NCBI RefSeq assembly: GCF_905397395.1
Contig: NZ_CAJPVH010000001.1
Span: 186,001-250,000, forward strand
DNA: 64,000 nucleotides
Direction of reading: 5' to 3'
Source of the DNA: Cupriavidus campinensis
GTDB lineage: Bacteria > Pseudomonadota > Gammaproteobacteria > Burkholderiales > Burkholderiaceae
Shown: positions 8,043 to 16,376 of the stretch, piece by piece
Position numbering within the stretch: the stretch's first letter is position 1
How the letters are laid out: the number at the start of each line of letters is the position of its first letter
The notes under the pieces: generated by a model
The model's database searches: none
Told to the model about the DNA's origin: nothing
The model's input: only the letters and a program-made list of their open reading frames with translations
Position numbers and translations under genes: made by a program

Positions 8043-9569
8043 ATGACCGCCCCCACTTCCGATGACGCAGTCCTCGATGTCCTGATCGTCGGCGCCGGCC
8101 TGTCCGGCATCGGCGCCGCCCGCCAGCTCCAGCAGCGCTGCCCCGACAAGCGCTACGCCATCCTCGAAGCCCGCGAGACCCTGGGCGGCACCTGGGACCT
8201 GTTCCGCTACCCCGGCATCCGGTCGGACTCCGACATGTACACCCTCGGCTACCGCTTCAAGCCGTGGCGCGGCGCCAAGGCCATTGCGGACGGGCCGTCG
8301 ATCCTGCGCTACATCCAGGAAACCGCCGAGGAAGCCGGCATCACGCCCCACATCCGCTTCGGCCACAAGGTGGTGGGCGCGGCGTGGGACAGCCGTGACG
8401 CCTGCTGGACCATCGACGCCGAACGTGTACCCGACGGCACCCACGCCACCCACATACGGCTGCGCGCCCGCTTCCTCTACGTCTGCGCCGGCTATTACAG
8501 CTATGCCGAAGGGCACCGCCCCGCCTTCCCCGGCGAGGAAACCTTCCGGGGCCAGATGGTGCATCCGCAGTTCTGGGATCCGTCGATCGACTACACCGAT
8601 AAGCGCGTGGTGGTGATCGGCAGCGGCGCCACCGCCGTGACGTTGGTGCCGGCCATGGCCGAGACCGCCGCGCACGTGACCATGCTCCAGCGCTCCCCGA
8701 CCTATATCGTGACCCGCCCCGGCGAGGACGCCATCGCCAACCAGCTGCGGCGCGTGCTGCCGGAGCGGCTGGCCTACCGCGCCACACGCTGGAAAAACGT
8801 GCTGCTGGGGATGTTCTTCTTCCAGCTCGCCCGCCGCCGGCCCGAGCGCGTCAAGCAGCGGCTGGTCAGCATGGCCGCCGCGCAGCTCCAGCCGGGCTTC
8901 GACGTCGCCACGCACCTGACCCCGCGCTACAACCCATGGGACCAGCGCGTCTGCCTGGTGCCCGATGGCGACCTGTTCCAGTCGATCCGTAACGGCCGCG
9001 CCTCCATCGTCACCGACCAGATCGAACGCTTTACCGAAGATGGCATCGTGCTGAAGTCCGGCCAGACGCTGCCGGCCGATCTGGTGGTGGTGGCCACCGG
9101 GCTCAAGCTGAACATGCTCGGGGACATCGCCGTCCATGTGGATGGCCAGCCGCGCCGGCCGTCCGAGCTGCTTGCCTACAAGGGCATGATGCTGAGCAAC
9201 GTGCCGAACCTGGTGCTGGCCTTCGGCTATACCAATGCGTCCTGGACGCTGAAGGCCGACCTGACCGCCGAGTACGTCTGCCGGCTGCTCAAGTACATGG
9301 ATCGCCATGGCCATCGCTACGCCCTGCCGCAGGTGGAGCCGGACGTGCAGCGCGTGCCCTTCCTCGATTTCAGTTCCGGCTACGTGCAGCGCGCCGCCGC
9401 CGTGCTGCCGCGCCAGGGCCACCGCAAGCCGTGGCGCGTGTATCAGAACTATCTGATGGACATGCTGACCATCCGCCATGGCCGCATCGACGATGGCGTG
9501 CTCCGCTTCGACACCACGCAGGCCACCACGATGCCCACCCCAGACCCCCTCGCCGAAGCCCAATCATGA
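8043..9569 (+). CDS. Flavin-containing monooxygenase, Baeyer-Villiger type
   Basis: A 508-residue FAD/NADPH monooxygenase that should insert oxygen next to a ketone or oxidise a soft nucleophile. The FAD Rossmann motif is VGAGLSGIGAARQL near residue 15. The Baeyer-Villiger fingerprint FRGQMVHPQFWD lies near residue 170. The NADPH loop VVVIGSGATAVTLVP follows near residue 190, and VVATGLKLN comes before the C-terminal region. The ATG at 8043 places the FAD motif at the expected distance from the N-terminus. It heads an operon with an esterase-type hydrolase that could cleave the ester formed, joined by an ATGA overlap. Confidence 0.93.
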   Translation: MTAPTSDDAVLDVLIVGAGLSGIGAARQLQQRCPDKRYAILEARETLGGTWDLFRYPGIRSDSDMYTLGYRFKPWRGAKAIADGPSILRYIQETAEEAGITPHIRFGHKVVGAAWDSRDACWTIDAERVPDGTHATHIRLRARFLYVCAGYYSYAEGHRPAFPGEETFRGQMVHPQFWDPSIDYTDKRVVVIGSGATAVTLVPAMAETAAHVTMLQRSPTYIVTRPGEDAIANQLRRVLPERLAYRATRWKNVLLGMFFFQLARRRPERVKQRLVSMAAAQLQPGFDVATHLTPRYNPWDQRVCLVPDGDLFQSIRNGRASIVTDQIERFTEDGIVLKSGQTLPADLVVVATGLKLNMLGDIAVHVDGQPRRPSELLAYKGMMLSNVPNLVLAFGYTNASWTLKADLTAEYVCRLLKYMDRHGHRYALPQVEPDVQRVPFLDFSSGYVQRAAAVLPRQGHRKPWRVYQNYLMDMLTIRHGRIDDGVLRFDTTQATTMPTPDPLAEAQS

Positions 9570-10534
9570 ACATGCTGCTGATCCTCGTACTTGTCCTAGC
9601 GATAGCGCTAGGGGTGCCGCTGGCACTGCTGTTCCTCTTCACCTGGCGCACGGCGCGCAAGATCGAGGCGGCCCTGCCGCCCACCGGCCGGTTCGTCGAG
9701 GTGCCCGGCGCCCGCCTGCACGTGGTGGAGCGTGGCGAAGGGCAGCCGGTGCTGCTGGTGCACGGCCTGGCCGGCCAGCTCGCCAATTTCGACTACGGCA
9801 TGATCGCGCCGCTGGCGCGCGACTACCGCGTGATTGCGGTGGACCGCCCCGGCGCCGGGTATTCCACCCGCGCCCCCGGCGCGCCGGCGGACCTGCGCGC
9901 GCAGGCCGACACGCTGGCCGCACTGATCGACCAGCTCGGGCTGGAGCAGCCGCTGGTGGTCGGCCATTCGCTCGGCGGCGCCATCGCGCTGGCGCTGGCC
10001 ACCTATCATCCGGCCCGCGTGGGCGGGCTGGCGCTGATCGCCCCGCTCACCCATCTGCCCGAGGTGGTCTCGCCGGTATTCAAGGCCATGACGATGCAGA
10101 GCGCGCTGATGCGCAAGCTGATCGCCTGGACGCTGTTGATTCCGATGTCGATCCGCAACCGCGAGCAGGTCATGCAGATCGTCTTCGGCCCGGACGCGGC
10201 GCCAGCGGACTTCCCCACGCGCGGCGGCGGCCTGCTGGGGCTGCGGCCTGGCCATTTCCTCGGGGCGTCCGAAGACCTGCACGGCGTGGCGCACAGCCTG
10301 CCGCCGCTGCTGCCCACCTATGGCGACCTGAAAATGCCGGTCAGCATCCTGTTTGGCCGCGAGGACCGCATCCTCGATTACCGCGAGAACGGCGAGGCGC
10401 TGGTCGCCAAGCTGCCGGCAGCCCGGCTGACATTGGTGACCGGCGGGCATATGCTGCCGGTGACGGCCGTGGAGGCCAGTGTCGATTTCGTGCGCAACGC
10501 CGCCGCCAGCCTGCGCGCGGCCGTGCCCGCCTGA
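9566..10534 (+). CDS. Alpha/beta hydrolase with N-terminal membrane anchor
   Basis: A 322-residue hydrolase. Residues 1-28 are one hydrophobic segment, so the enzyme is probably membrane-tethered. The body has the oxyanion motif VLLVHGLAG, the nucleophile elbow VVGHSLGGAIAL, the acid region FGREDRILDY and a final TGGHMLP containing the catalytic His. The start ATG overlaps the stop of the monooxygenase (ATGA). With that enzyme it could form a two-step ketone-to-ester-to-acid route; the substrate is unknown. Confidence 0.92.
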   Translation: MNMLLILVLVLAIALGVPLALLFLFTWRTARKIEAALPPTGRFVEVPGARLHVVERGEGQPVLLVHGLAGQLANFDYGMIAPLARDYRVIAVDRPGAGYSTRAPGAPADLRAQADTLAALIDQLGLEQPLVVGHSLGGAIALALATYHPARVGGLALIAPLTHLPEVVSPVFKAMTMQSALMRKLIAWTLLIPMSIRNREQVMQIVFGPDAAPADFPTRGGGLLGLRPGHFLGASEDLHGVAHSLPPLLPTYGDLKMPVSILFGREDRILDYRENGEALVAKLPAARLTLVTGGHMLPVTAVEASVDFVRNAAASLRAAVPA

Positions 10535-10557
10535 CCGTGATGACCGAGGAGCCTGCC

Positions 10558-11325
10558 ATGGCCAGTTCTGCTTCCCCCTCGCCTTCCCCCTCGCCTTCCC
10601 CCTCCCCGTCGACCACGTCCGATCCCTACCAGCGCGACCTGCTCACCGCCTTCCGCGCCGTGCGCAAGCTGCTGGCGGACGGCAACGACACCGAGCAGGT
10701 CTTCCTCATCATGCGGGCGCTGAACGGCCCCGCCATGCCGAAGAACTACCGCCGCCTGCTCAGTACGCGGCAGGGTCGGCGGCTGGCCTACCAGCGCATC
10801 GAACTGGCCGAGCGTCTCACCGACCCGGCTTATATCGCCAGCTTCGCGCCGGGCACCGTGGGCGCCGCCTATCGGCAATTTCTGGAAAAAACCGGCTACA
10901 GCGCCGACGGGCTGGCCAAGGTGTCGAACCTGAACCAGGAGCCGGTGATGGAGGACGCCTATTTGTGGTTTGGGCGCCGCACGCGGGACATCCACGATAT
11001 CTGGCACGTCCTGACCGGCTACCGCGCCGACGAAAGCCTGGGCGAGGCGGCGCTGGTGGCCTTCAGCTACGCCCAGACCGGCGGCACCGGCTGGGCCTTC
11101 ATCGCCGTGGCCGCTGCCCTGAAAAGCCTGCGCGTCTCCCGCAGCACGGCCTTTGCCCGCGCGGTGCTGGAAGGCTACCGCCGGGGCCGCCGTGCCGGCT
11201 GGCTGCTGGGGGAAGACTACGAAACCCTGCTGCACGAACCGCTGGATGCGGCCCGCGCGCGGCTCGGCATTGCCGAACCGGCGCGCTACCTGGCCTGCAA
11301 CCCGGCGCAGGCCTGGACGGCTTAG
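10558..11325 (+). CDS. COQ4-family protein
   Basis: A 255-residue member of the ubiquinone-biosynthesis COQ4 family. It carries the metal motif HDIWHVLTGYRADESLGEAA (residues about 143-162), with the HDxxH plus downstream Glu pattern of the family. Bacterial paralogues of this kind often sit next to monooxygenase and hydrolase genes and need not act in ubiquinone synthesis. The ATG at 10558 follows a GAGGAG ribosome site by 6 bases and is preferred over an ATG at 10540. The N-terminus is a low-complexity Ser-Pro run encoded by a 12-base repeat. The gene ends the tetR-controlled operon. Confidence 0.86.
   Translation: MASSASPSPSPSPSPSPSTTSDPYQRDLLTAFRAVRKLLADGNDTEQVFLIMRALNGPAMPKNYRRLLSTRQGRRLAYQRIELAERLTDPAYIASFAPGTVGAAYRQFLEKTGYSADGLAKVSNLNQEPVMEDAYLWFGRRTRDIHDIWHVLTGYRADESLGEAALVAFSYAQTGGTGWAFIAVAAALKSLRVSRSTAFARAVLEGYRRGRRAGWLLGEDYETLLHEPLDAARARLGIAEPARYLACNPAQAWTA
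10572..10607 (+). repeat. 12-base tandem repeat coding Ser-Pro run in COQ4-family gene
   Basis: Two perfect copies of TTCCCCCTCGCC (10572-10583 and 10584-10595) are followed by an imperfect third. They encode the alternating Ser-Pro N-terminus. The unit length is a multiple of three, so copy changes would alter length without breaking the frame. Confidence 0.8.
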
Positions 11326-11338
11326 TCACACCGCCGAT

Positions 11339-13333
11339 TTATGGCGTAGGCTGCACAATCGCCATGCCGGCGTTGATATTCCCCGTGGCGAACGGGCTGC
11401 CCGGTACCGGTGTCAGCGCGCCACTCGTCGCATCGATGGCGAAGCCGTACAGCGTGCCGCTGAGCGACGGCGTGTACAGGAAGCGCCCGTTCGGCTCGAT
11501 GCGCAGGCGCTGGCCGTTGATGCTGGCGGGGGTGATGGCGAGCGGCAAGGGGCCAAACGTGGGGTCGATCCGCATCGTCTGGATGTTGTTGCTCCCTGTA
11601 CCGAGTACATAGACAAACTGGCCCGACGGCGTGACGGCGACGTCGACGGGACGCGACACCCCAATCAGCATGTCCATGGCGCTCGTAATCGCGCCTGTGG
11701 CATCGAGCGTGCAGCTGCCGAAGCTATTGGTGTCCCGGTTGGCAAAGTACAGCGCGCTGCCATTGAGTGACAGGGCCGCCCCCATCGGCCCTAAGCCAAG
11801 CGATGACCTGGTGTAGGCAAACGTAAGCGAGCCCGTCGCCGCACTGACGGGGGCGTGCCACAACGCGTCCGCCGCGATGCTCGTGGCATAGACGTTCTGC
11901 CCGTCGGCGGACACCGCGACCCCGCCCGCACTGGCCGACCCGCCTGCGGACAGGCTTGACGTCAACTCTGCGGCTTGCGTCACGGGATTGATGGCAAAGC
12001 TCGTCAGCGTACCAACGCCGCCGACATAGACATACCGGCCTGTCGGATCCACCGCGACGACCTGAGGCGCGAGCGGTGTCGGGGCACTCGCCGCCGCAAT
12101 CATGGTCAGCCTGCCGGTGGCGGCATCCAGCTGGAAGGGGACGATCGCGTTGTTATCCACCATCACCGCATAGCCCACCCGCCCGGACGGCAGGAAGGCG
12201 ATGTCGTTGACCTCATTCACGGTCGGGAACGGGCTGTCCGGCACGGCGGCCAGCGCGCCGGTAACGGGGTCGATCCGATAGACCGACAGGGTCCGGTCAT
12301 TGCGGTTGGCCACCACCACGAACTGCGCCTGCACGCAGGTGATCGCCACGTTGGTGACGTTGGCGGCGGCGATGGTGCCGCTGTCGTTCTGGATCGTGCA
12401 GGTCTGGCCGGCCGGCTGGGCGAACACGGTGACCGTGTAGTTCGACGCATCGGCCAGCCCGCTGGACACCGTGAAGGCACCATCCGCGCTGACAACCGCC
12501 GCATCCCCATTCACCCCGGCCAGTTGCAGGCTCTTGCCCGCCGCCAGCCCGGACACGGTGCCGCCCACGCTGTAGGTCGGGGGCGGCGCCGCTGGGCGAG
12601 CCAGTGCCGCGTTGGCGCACAGCCGGGTGCCGGTGGGCGCGTCCGCACAGGCCGCCAGCACGGCCGAGCCGGCCAGCGTGGCCGAAGACGGGCTGCTGAC
12701 CTGTGCCGAATGGCCGTCCGCTGCCGCAGTCACGGGGAAGGTGGCATCGGCGGTGTTCCACGTCCAGTTGGTCAGGTCGGCGATGCCATCCACGCCATCC
12801 GAGCGCCGCACCGCTGCCGTCACGGTCTGCGGCGCTGCGCCAGCCGTCACGGTCAGGTTCGCGGGCGACAGCGTCAGCGTGTACGACTTGGCCGGCGCGG
12901 CCTGTACCACCAGATGGGTGACGGAGGTGGCGCGGCTGCCATCGGCCAGCGTAGCGGTGGCGGTGATATCGACTTCCCCGGCATTCCGGGTCTGCACGGT
13001 GGCATAGGTGCCGACGAAGACGGAAGCGGAAACACCCGCCGGCGCCTTGTCCGACGCCGCCGTGACCACGGCGACCGATTCATCCGAAGACGTCCAGGCG
13101 AAGCTGGCGCCCTTGACCTCGCTGCCATCGGCGGCCAGCAGCGTCGCCTTGAGCGTCAAGTTGCTGCCCGCCACCGGCGCGCCGCTGGTGGTGTCGACCA
13201 CCACCTTGGTAGCGGCTGGCGTGGCCGAGGGGGCCGGCGTGGTGTTGTCATCGGAGCCGCAGGCGGTGAGCACCGCAGCGGCAAGCAAAGCCATGCCGAA
13301 CGCGCGTGCGCCAGCGGAGAAGCGTGGAAACAT
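11339..13333 (-). CDS. Beta-propeller lipoprotein with Ig-like N-terminal domains (copy A)
   Basis: A 664-residue secreted lipoprotein of unknown role. The signal peptide ends in the lipobox LTAC (Cys about residue 25), followed by an Asp-rich linker. Residues about 40-240 form two Ig-like (Big-type) modules, and about 255-340 a short repeat domain ending AITCVQAQFVVVANR. Residues about 345-664 form a YVTN/lactonase-like beta-propeller with recurring VAVDPTGRYVYVGG-type blades. A tandem paralogue lies 45 bases upstream in the same direction, so both are probably cotranscribed. The N-terminal 235 residues are nearly identical to the paralogue, while the propeller has diverged. Confidence 0.87.
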   Translation of the reverse strand: MFPRFSAGARAFGMALLAAAVLTACGSDDNTTPAPSATPAATKVVVDTTSGAPVAGSNLTLKATLLAADGSEVKGASFAWTSSDESVAVVTAASDKAPAGVSASVFVGTYATVQTRNAGEVDITATATLADGSRATSVTHLVVQAAPAKSYTLTLSPANLTVTAGAAPQTVTAAVRRSDGVDGIADLTNWTWNTADATFPVTAAADGHSAQVSSPSSATLAGSAVLAACADAPTGTRLCANAALARPAAPPPTYSVGGTVSGLAAGKSLQLAGVNGDAAVVSADGAFTVSSGLADASNYTVTVFAQPAGQTCTIQNDSGTIAAANVTNVAITCVQAQFVVVANRNDRTLSVYRIDPVTGALAAVPDSPFPTVNEVNDIAFLPSGRVGYAVMVDNNAIVPFQLDAATGRLTMIAAASAPTPLAPQVVAVDPTGRYVYVGGVGTLTSFAINPVTQAAELTSSLSAGGSASAGGVAVSADGQNVYATSIAADALWHAPVSAATGSLTFAYTRSSLGLGPMGAALSLNGSALYFANRDTNSFGSCTLDATGAITSAMDMLIGVSRPVDVAVTPSGQFVYVLGTGSNNIQTMRIDPTFGPLPLAITPASINGQRLRIEPNGRFLYTPSLSGTLYGFAIDATSGALTPVPGSPFATGNINAGMAIVQPTP

Positions 13334-13378
13334 GAGACCCGACCCGTAATCTGTGTTGAATGGATGAATCCGACTGGC

Positions 13379-15376
13379 TTAGGGCGTCGGCTGCACGATC
13401 GCCATGGCAACGTTGTTATTGCCCGTGACGAACGGGCTGCCCGGCACCGGCGTCAGCGCGCCGCTCGCCGCGTTGATCGCAAAGCCGTACAGCGTGCCGT
13501 TGAAGGACGGCGTGTACAGGAAGCGCCCATCCGTTGTGATGCGCAGGCGCAGGCCGTTGGCACTGGCGTTAGTCACGCCGAGCGACACCGGAGCGCCCGA
13601 GCCGCCAAGCTGGAACGTCTCGATGCGGCCGCTCGCCGAGTCGAGCACATAGCCAAACTGACCGGACGGCGCGAGTGCAATGTCGATGGGTGCCGTTCCC
13701 CAAGTCGGCATCACGAAGTCGTTGACGATTTCGCCTGCGGCATTGAGCGTTCCGATGCCGAGGGTGCCGGTGTCCAGGTTGGTGAAGTACAGCGTGCTGC
13801 CATTGGGCGACACGGCCACTCCCGTCGGCTGCACGCCGAACGATGACAGCGCGGAGCCTGACGCCAGCCCACCGGTAGCCGGATCGACCGCCAGACGCCA
13901 CACATGGCCCAGGTCAATGTTCGTGGCATAGACGTTTTGCCCGTTCGGGGACACGGCGATCCCAGCCGGCATCGTCGGCACGCTGGCGGGAATGACAGAC
14001 GTGCTGGTCAGGCCATACGTCAGGGGCTGGATGGCATAACTCGTCAGCATTCCAAGGGCGCCGACGTAGAGCCACCGGCCCGTCGGGTCCACCGCGACGA
14101 CCTGCGGCGCCGGCGTGCTGGGGACACTGGCGCCGGGCATGGGCGTGAGCGCGCCGGTGGCGGCATTCAGTTCGAACGGGAAGATCAAGTTGTTGTCCGC
14201 CATCACCGCGTACCCGATCCGCCCGGACGGCAGGAAGGCGATGTCGCTGACCGGCACGAGGGTCGGGAACGGGCTGCCCGGCACGGCCGTCAGCGCCCCG
14301 GTCTCCGGATGCGTCCGATAAACCGACAGGGTCAGTTCATGGCGGTTGGCCACTACCACGAACTGGGCCTGCACGCAGGTAATCGCCACGTTGGTGACGT
14401 TGGCGGCAGCGATGGTGCCGCTGCCGTTCTGGACCGTGCAGGTCTGGCCGGCGGGCTGGCCGGTCACGGTGACCGCGTACGGCACCCCGGCGACCAGCGC
14501 AGTCGGGAACGAGAACGCCCCGCTGGCGCTGACGAGCGCCGTATCGCCGTTGGGCCCGCCCAGCATCAGGCTCTTGCCCACGGCCAGGTTGGACACCGTG
14601 CCGCCTACGGTGTAGGTCGGCGGCGGCGGCGCGGCCGGACGGGCCAGCGCGGCATTGGCGCACAGGCGGGTGCCGGTGGGCGCGTCCGCGCAGGCGGCAA
14701 GCACTGCGGAGCCGGCCAGCGTGGCCGAAGACGGGCTGCTGACCTGTGCCGAATGGCCGTCTGCTGCCGGCGTCACGGGGAAGGTGGCATCGGCGGTGGT
14801 CCATGTCCAGTTGGTCAGGTCGGCGATGCCATCCACGCCATCCGAGCGCCGCACCGCTGCCGTCACGGTCTGTGCAGCCGCGCCAGCGGTCAGGGTCAGG
14901 TTGGCCGGCGACAGGGTCAGCGTGTACGACTTGGCCGGCGCGGCCTGTACCACCAGATGGGTGACGGAGGTGGCCCGGGTGCCATCGGCCAGCGTCGCCG
15001 TGGCGGTGATATCGACCTCCCCGGCATTCCGGGTCTGGACCGTGGCATAGGTGCCGACGAAGACCGAGGCCGACACCCCCGCCGGCGCCTTGTCCGAAGC
15101 CGCGGTGACCACGGCCACCGATTCATCGGAAGACGTCCAGGCGAAACTGGCGCCCTTGACTTCGCTCCCGTCGGCGGCCAGCAGCGTCGCCTTCAGCGTC
15201 AGCGTGCCGCCGGCAACCGGCGTGGCGCTGCTCGTATCGACCACCACCTTGGTGGCCGCTGGCGTGGGCTGCGTGGCCGGCGCAGCGTTGTCATCGGAAC
15301 CGCAGGCGGTGAGCACCGCAGCGGCAAGCAAAGCCATGCCGAACGCGCGTGCGCCAGCGGAGAAGTGTGAAAACAT
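13379..15376 (-). CDS. Beta-propeller lipoprotein with Ig-like N-terminal domains (copy B)
   Basis: A 665-residue tandem paralogue of the gene at 11339-13333 with the same order: lipobox LTAC, two Ig-like modules, a linker module and a seven-bladed-type propeller with blades such as VAVDPTGRWLYVGALG. It differs from copy A mainly after residue 240. It is the upstream member and probably leads transcription of both. The G-rich stretch at 15474-15534 lies about 100 bases upstream of its start, within the probable promoter region. Ligand binding or cell-surface structure are possible roles; no catalytic lactonase residues can be assigned with confidence. Confidence 0.87.
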   Translation of the reverse strand: MFSHFSAGARAFGMALLAAAVLTACGSDDNAAPATQPTPAATKVVVDTSSATPVAGGTLTLKATLLAADGSEVKGASFAWTSSDESVAVVTAASDKAPAGVSASVFVGTYATVQTRNAGEVDITATATLADGTRATSVTHLVVQAAPAKSYTLTLSPANLTLTAGAAAQTVTAAVRRSDGVDGIADLTNWTWTTADATFPVTPAADGHSAQVSSPSSATLAGSAVLAACADAPTGTRLCANAALARPAAPPPPTYTVGGTVSNLAVGKSLMLGGPNGDTALVSASGAFSFPTALVAGVPYAVTVTGQPAGQTCTVQNGSGTIAAANVTNVAITCVQAQFVVVANRHELTLSVYRTHPETGALTAVPGSPFPTLVPVSDIAFLPSGRIGYAVMADNNLIFPFELNAATGALTPMPGASVPSTPAPQVVAVDPTGRWLYVGALGMLTSYAIQPLTYGLTSTSVIPASVPTMPAGIAVSPNGQNVYATNIDLGHVWRLAVDPATGGLASGSALSSFGVQPTGVAVSPNGSTLYFTNLDTGTLGIGTLNAAGEIVNDFVMPTWGTAPIDIALAPSGQFGYVLDSASGRIETFQLGGSGAPVSLGVTNASANGLRLRITTDGRFLYTPSFNGTLYGFAINAASGALTPVPGSPFVTGNNNVAMAIVQPTP

Positions 15377-15473
15377 GGACCCGACCCGTTTTTTTGATGT
15401 TTAGCCCGGACTTGTCGACCGGAGCATTGCGCGCGACTGTAACAGCGCTGTCACGTTTTGACTGTCCCCAAAT

Positions 15474-15534
15474 GGGGGGACAAGCAGGGACAAGCGGGGG
15501 CGACAAGCGGGGGGCGACAAGCGGGGGCTGGCGG
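15474..15534 (+). repeat. G-run array with GACAAGC direct repeats (G-quadruplex candidate)
   Basis: Runs of 3 to 6 G occur at 15474-15479, 15487-15489, 15496-15500, 15509-15514 and 15523-15527, separated by short spacers that repeat GACAAGC. Five G-runs this close meet the usual pattern for an intramolecular G-quadruplex on the plus strand. The first run can also pair with TGTCCCC just upstream. The rest of the 342-base gap (15377-15718) holds no gene that I can support. Confidence 0.6.
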
Positions 15535-15718
15535 GCACAGCGCCCAGCGCCCGGCGCCCGGCGGGAAAAACCGGATTGCAGCCCGGCCCGGTCCCCATTT
15601 TGGGGCGCCGTTTATCCGGGCTCGCATCCATATTGCGAAACCCGCCTATTCGGCCTATTACGTCAGGAAGCCCCGTTTTCTTGAATCGGCAACCTGGCAG
15701 CCCGGCTGCCCGCGCATC

Positions 15719-16042
15719 ATGCAAGAGCTTGCGTTCCGCACGCTGCTATACCGTTTTTTCTTCTTCGGCTGGCTGTTCAAGGACGCCAGCCGGGGCGACT
15801 TGTTCGAGCGCTCCGCGGCGTGGCGCTTCAACCAGTCGCGCGCCCACTGGCTGCCCACTTATATGCGGCGCTGGCTCTGGTGCGGCCTGATCCTGTTCGC
15901 CCTCGGCGGCATCGCCGAAACCATGATGAGCGCGCCCGCGCTGTCGGCCATCTTCTACGTGCCGAGCGTGCTCAGCGTGCCAATCAACCTGGTGATCGGG
16001 GTCATCTGGGTGGGACTCAAGTCACTCCGAGGACCGTTGTAG
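15719..16042 (+). CDS. Small membrane protein of unknown function
   Basis: A 107-residue protein. The first 50 residues are amphipathic and aromatic-rich (MQELAFRTLLYRFFFFGWLF at the start). Two hydrophobic segments follow at about residues 57-75 and 80-100, the second ending at GLKSLRGPL. No enzymatic motif is visible. The ATG at 15719 is the first in-frame start after the G-rich repeat; an open frame continues further upstream but reads through the repeat and is unlikely to be coding. It lies alone between the propeller genes and the phospholipase region. Confidence 0.6.
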   Translation: MQELAFRTLLYRFFFFGWLFKDASRGDLFERSAAWRFNQSRAHWLPTYMRRWLWCGLILFALGGIAETMMSAPALSAIFYVPSVLSVPINLVIGVIWVGLKSLRGPL

Positions 16043-16164
16043 GCGTCTCCTCCTCATGCTGCATACATCACTTAGTGCAGCGAGGGTCACGATTGTGTCA
16101 TCCCTGACACATAGGCTTACGGGTCTGCTGATGTGGCAGACCCGATCCAACCAGCCCTGACCCC

Positions 16165-16329
16165 ATGAAACAAGCCAGTTTGACGACCGCCCTCGCGGCC
16201 GCGTGCCTTGCCGCGCTGCTGCTGGCCGCCTGCGGCGGTGACGACAACAAGCCGAGCCCGAGCCAGCCGCCCGCCGGCGATCCGCCCCCCGCCTCCGCGC
16301 CGGCCCCGGACAAGCGCTGCGCCCCCTGA
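16165..16329 (+). CDS. 54-residue lipoprotein upstream of phospholipase C
   Basis: A short frame starting ATGAAACAAGCC. It encodes a signal peptide with lipobox LLLAAC (Cys 23), then GGDDN and a Pro/Ser-rich tail ending KRCAP. The lipobox and the Asp pair after it (an inner-membrane retention-type residue at +3 or +4) fit a small real lipoprotein. It ends 47 bases before the phospholipase C start on the same strand and may be cotranscribed. The function is unknown; it could help anchor or release the secreted enzyme. Confidence 0.62.
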   Translation: MKQASLTTALAAACLAALLLAACGGDDNKPSPSQPPAGDPPPASAPAPDKRCAP

Positions 16330-16376
16330 GCCCCCGCCGGGCACGCCTCCTCCCAACACTCCCCAGAACCCGAACA

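Noticed and set aside
7764..9563. 599-codon minus-strand frame opposite the monooxygenase
   Set aside because: The plus strand carries FAD, NADPH and Baeyer-Villiger motifs; the minus frame also reads through the tetR-operator gap.
11975..15370. Long plus-strand frames (up to 623 codons) opposite the two propeller genes
   Set aside because: They mirror each other only because the minus-strand genes are paralogues; composition is Arg/Gly/His-rich with no fold.
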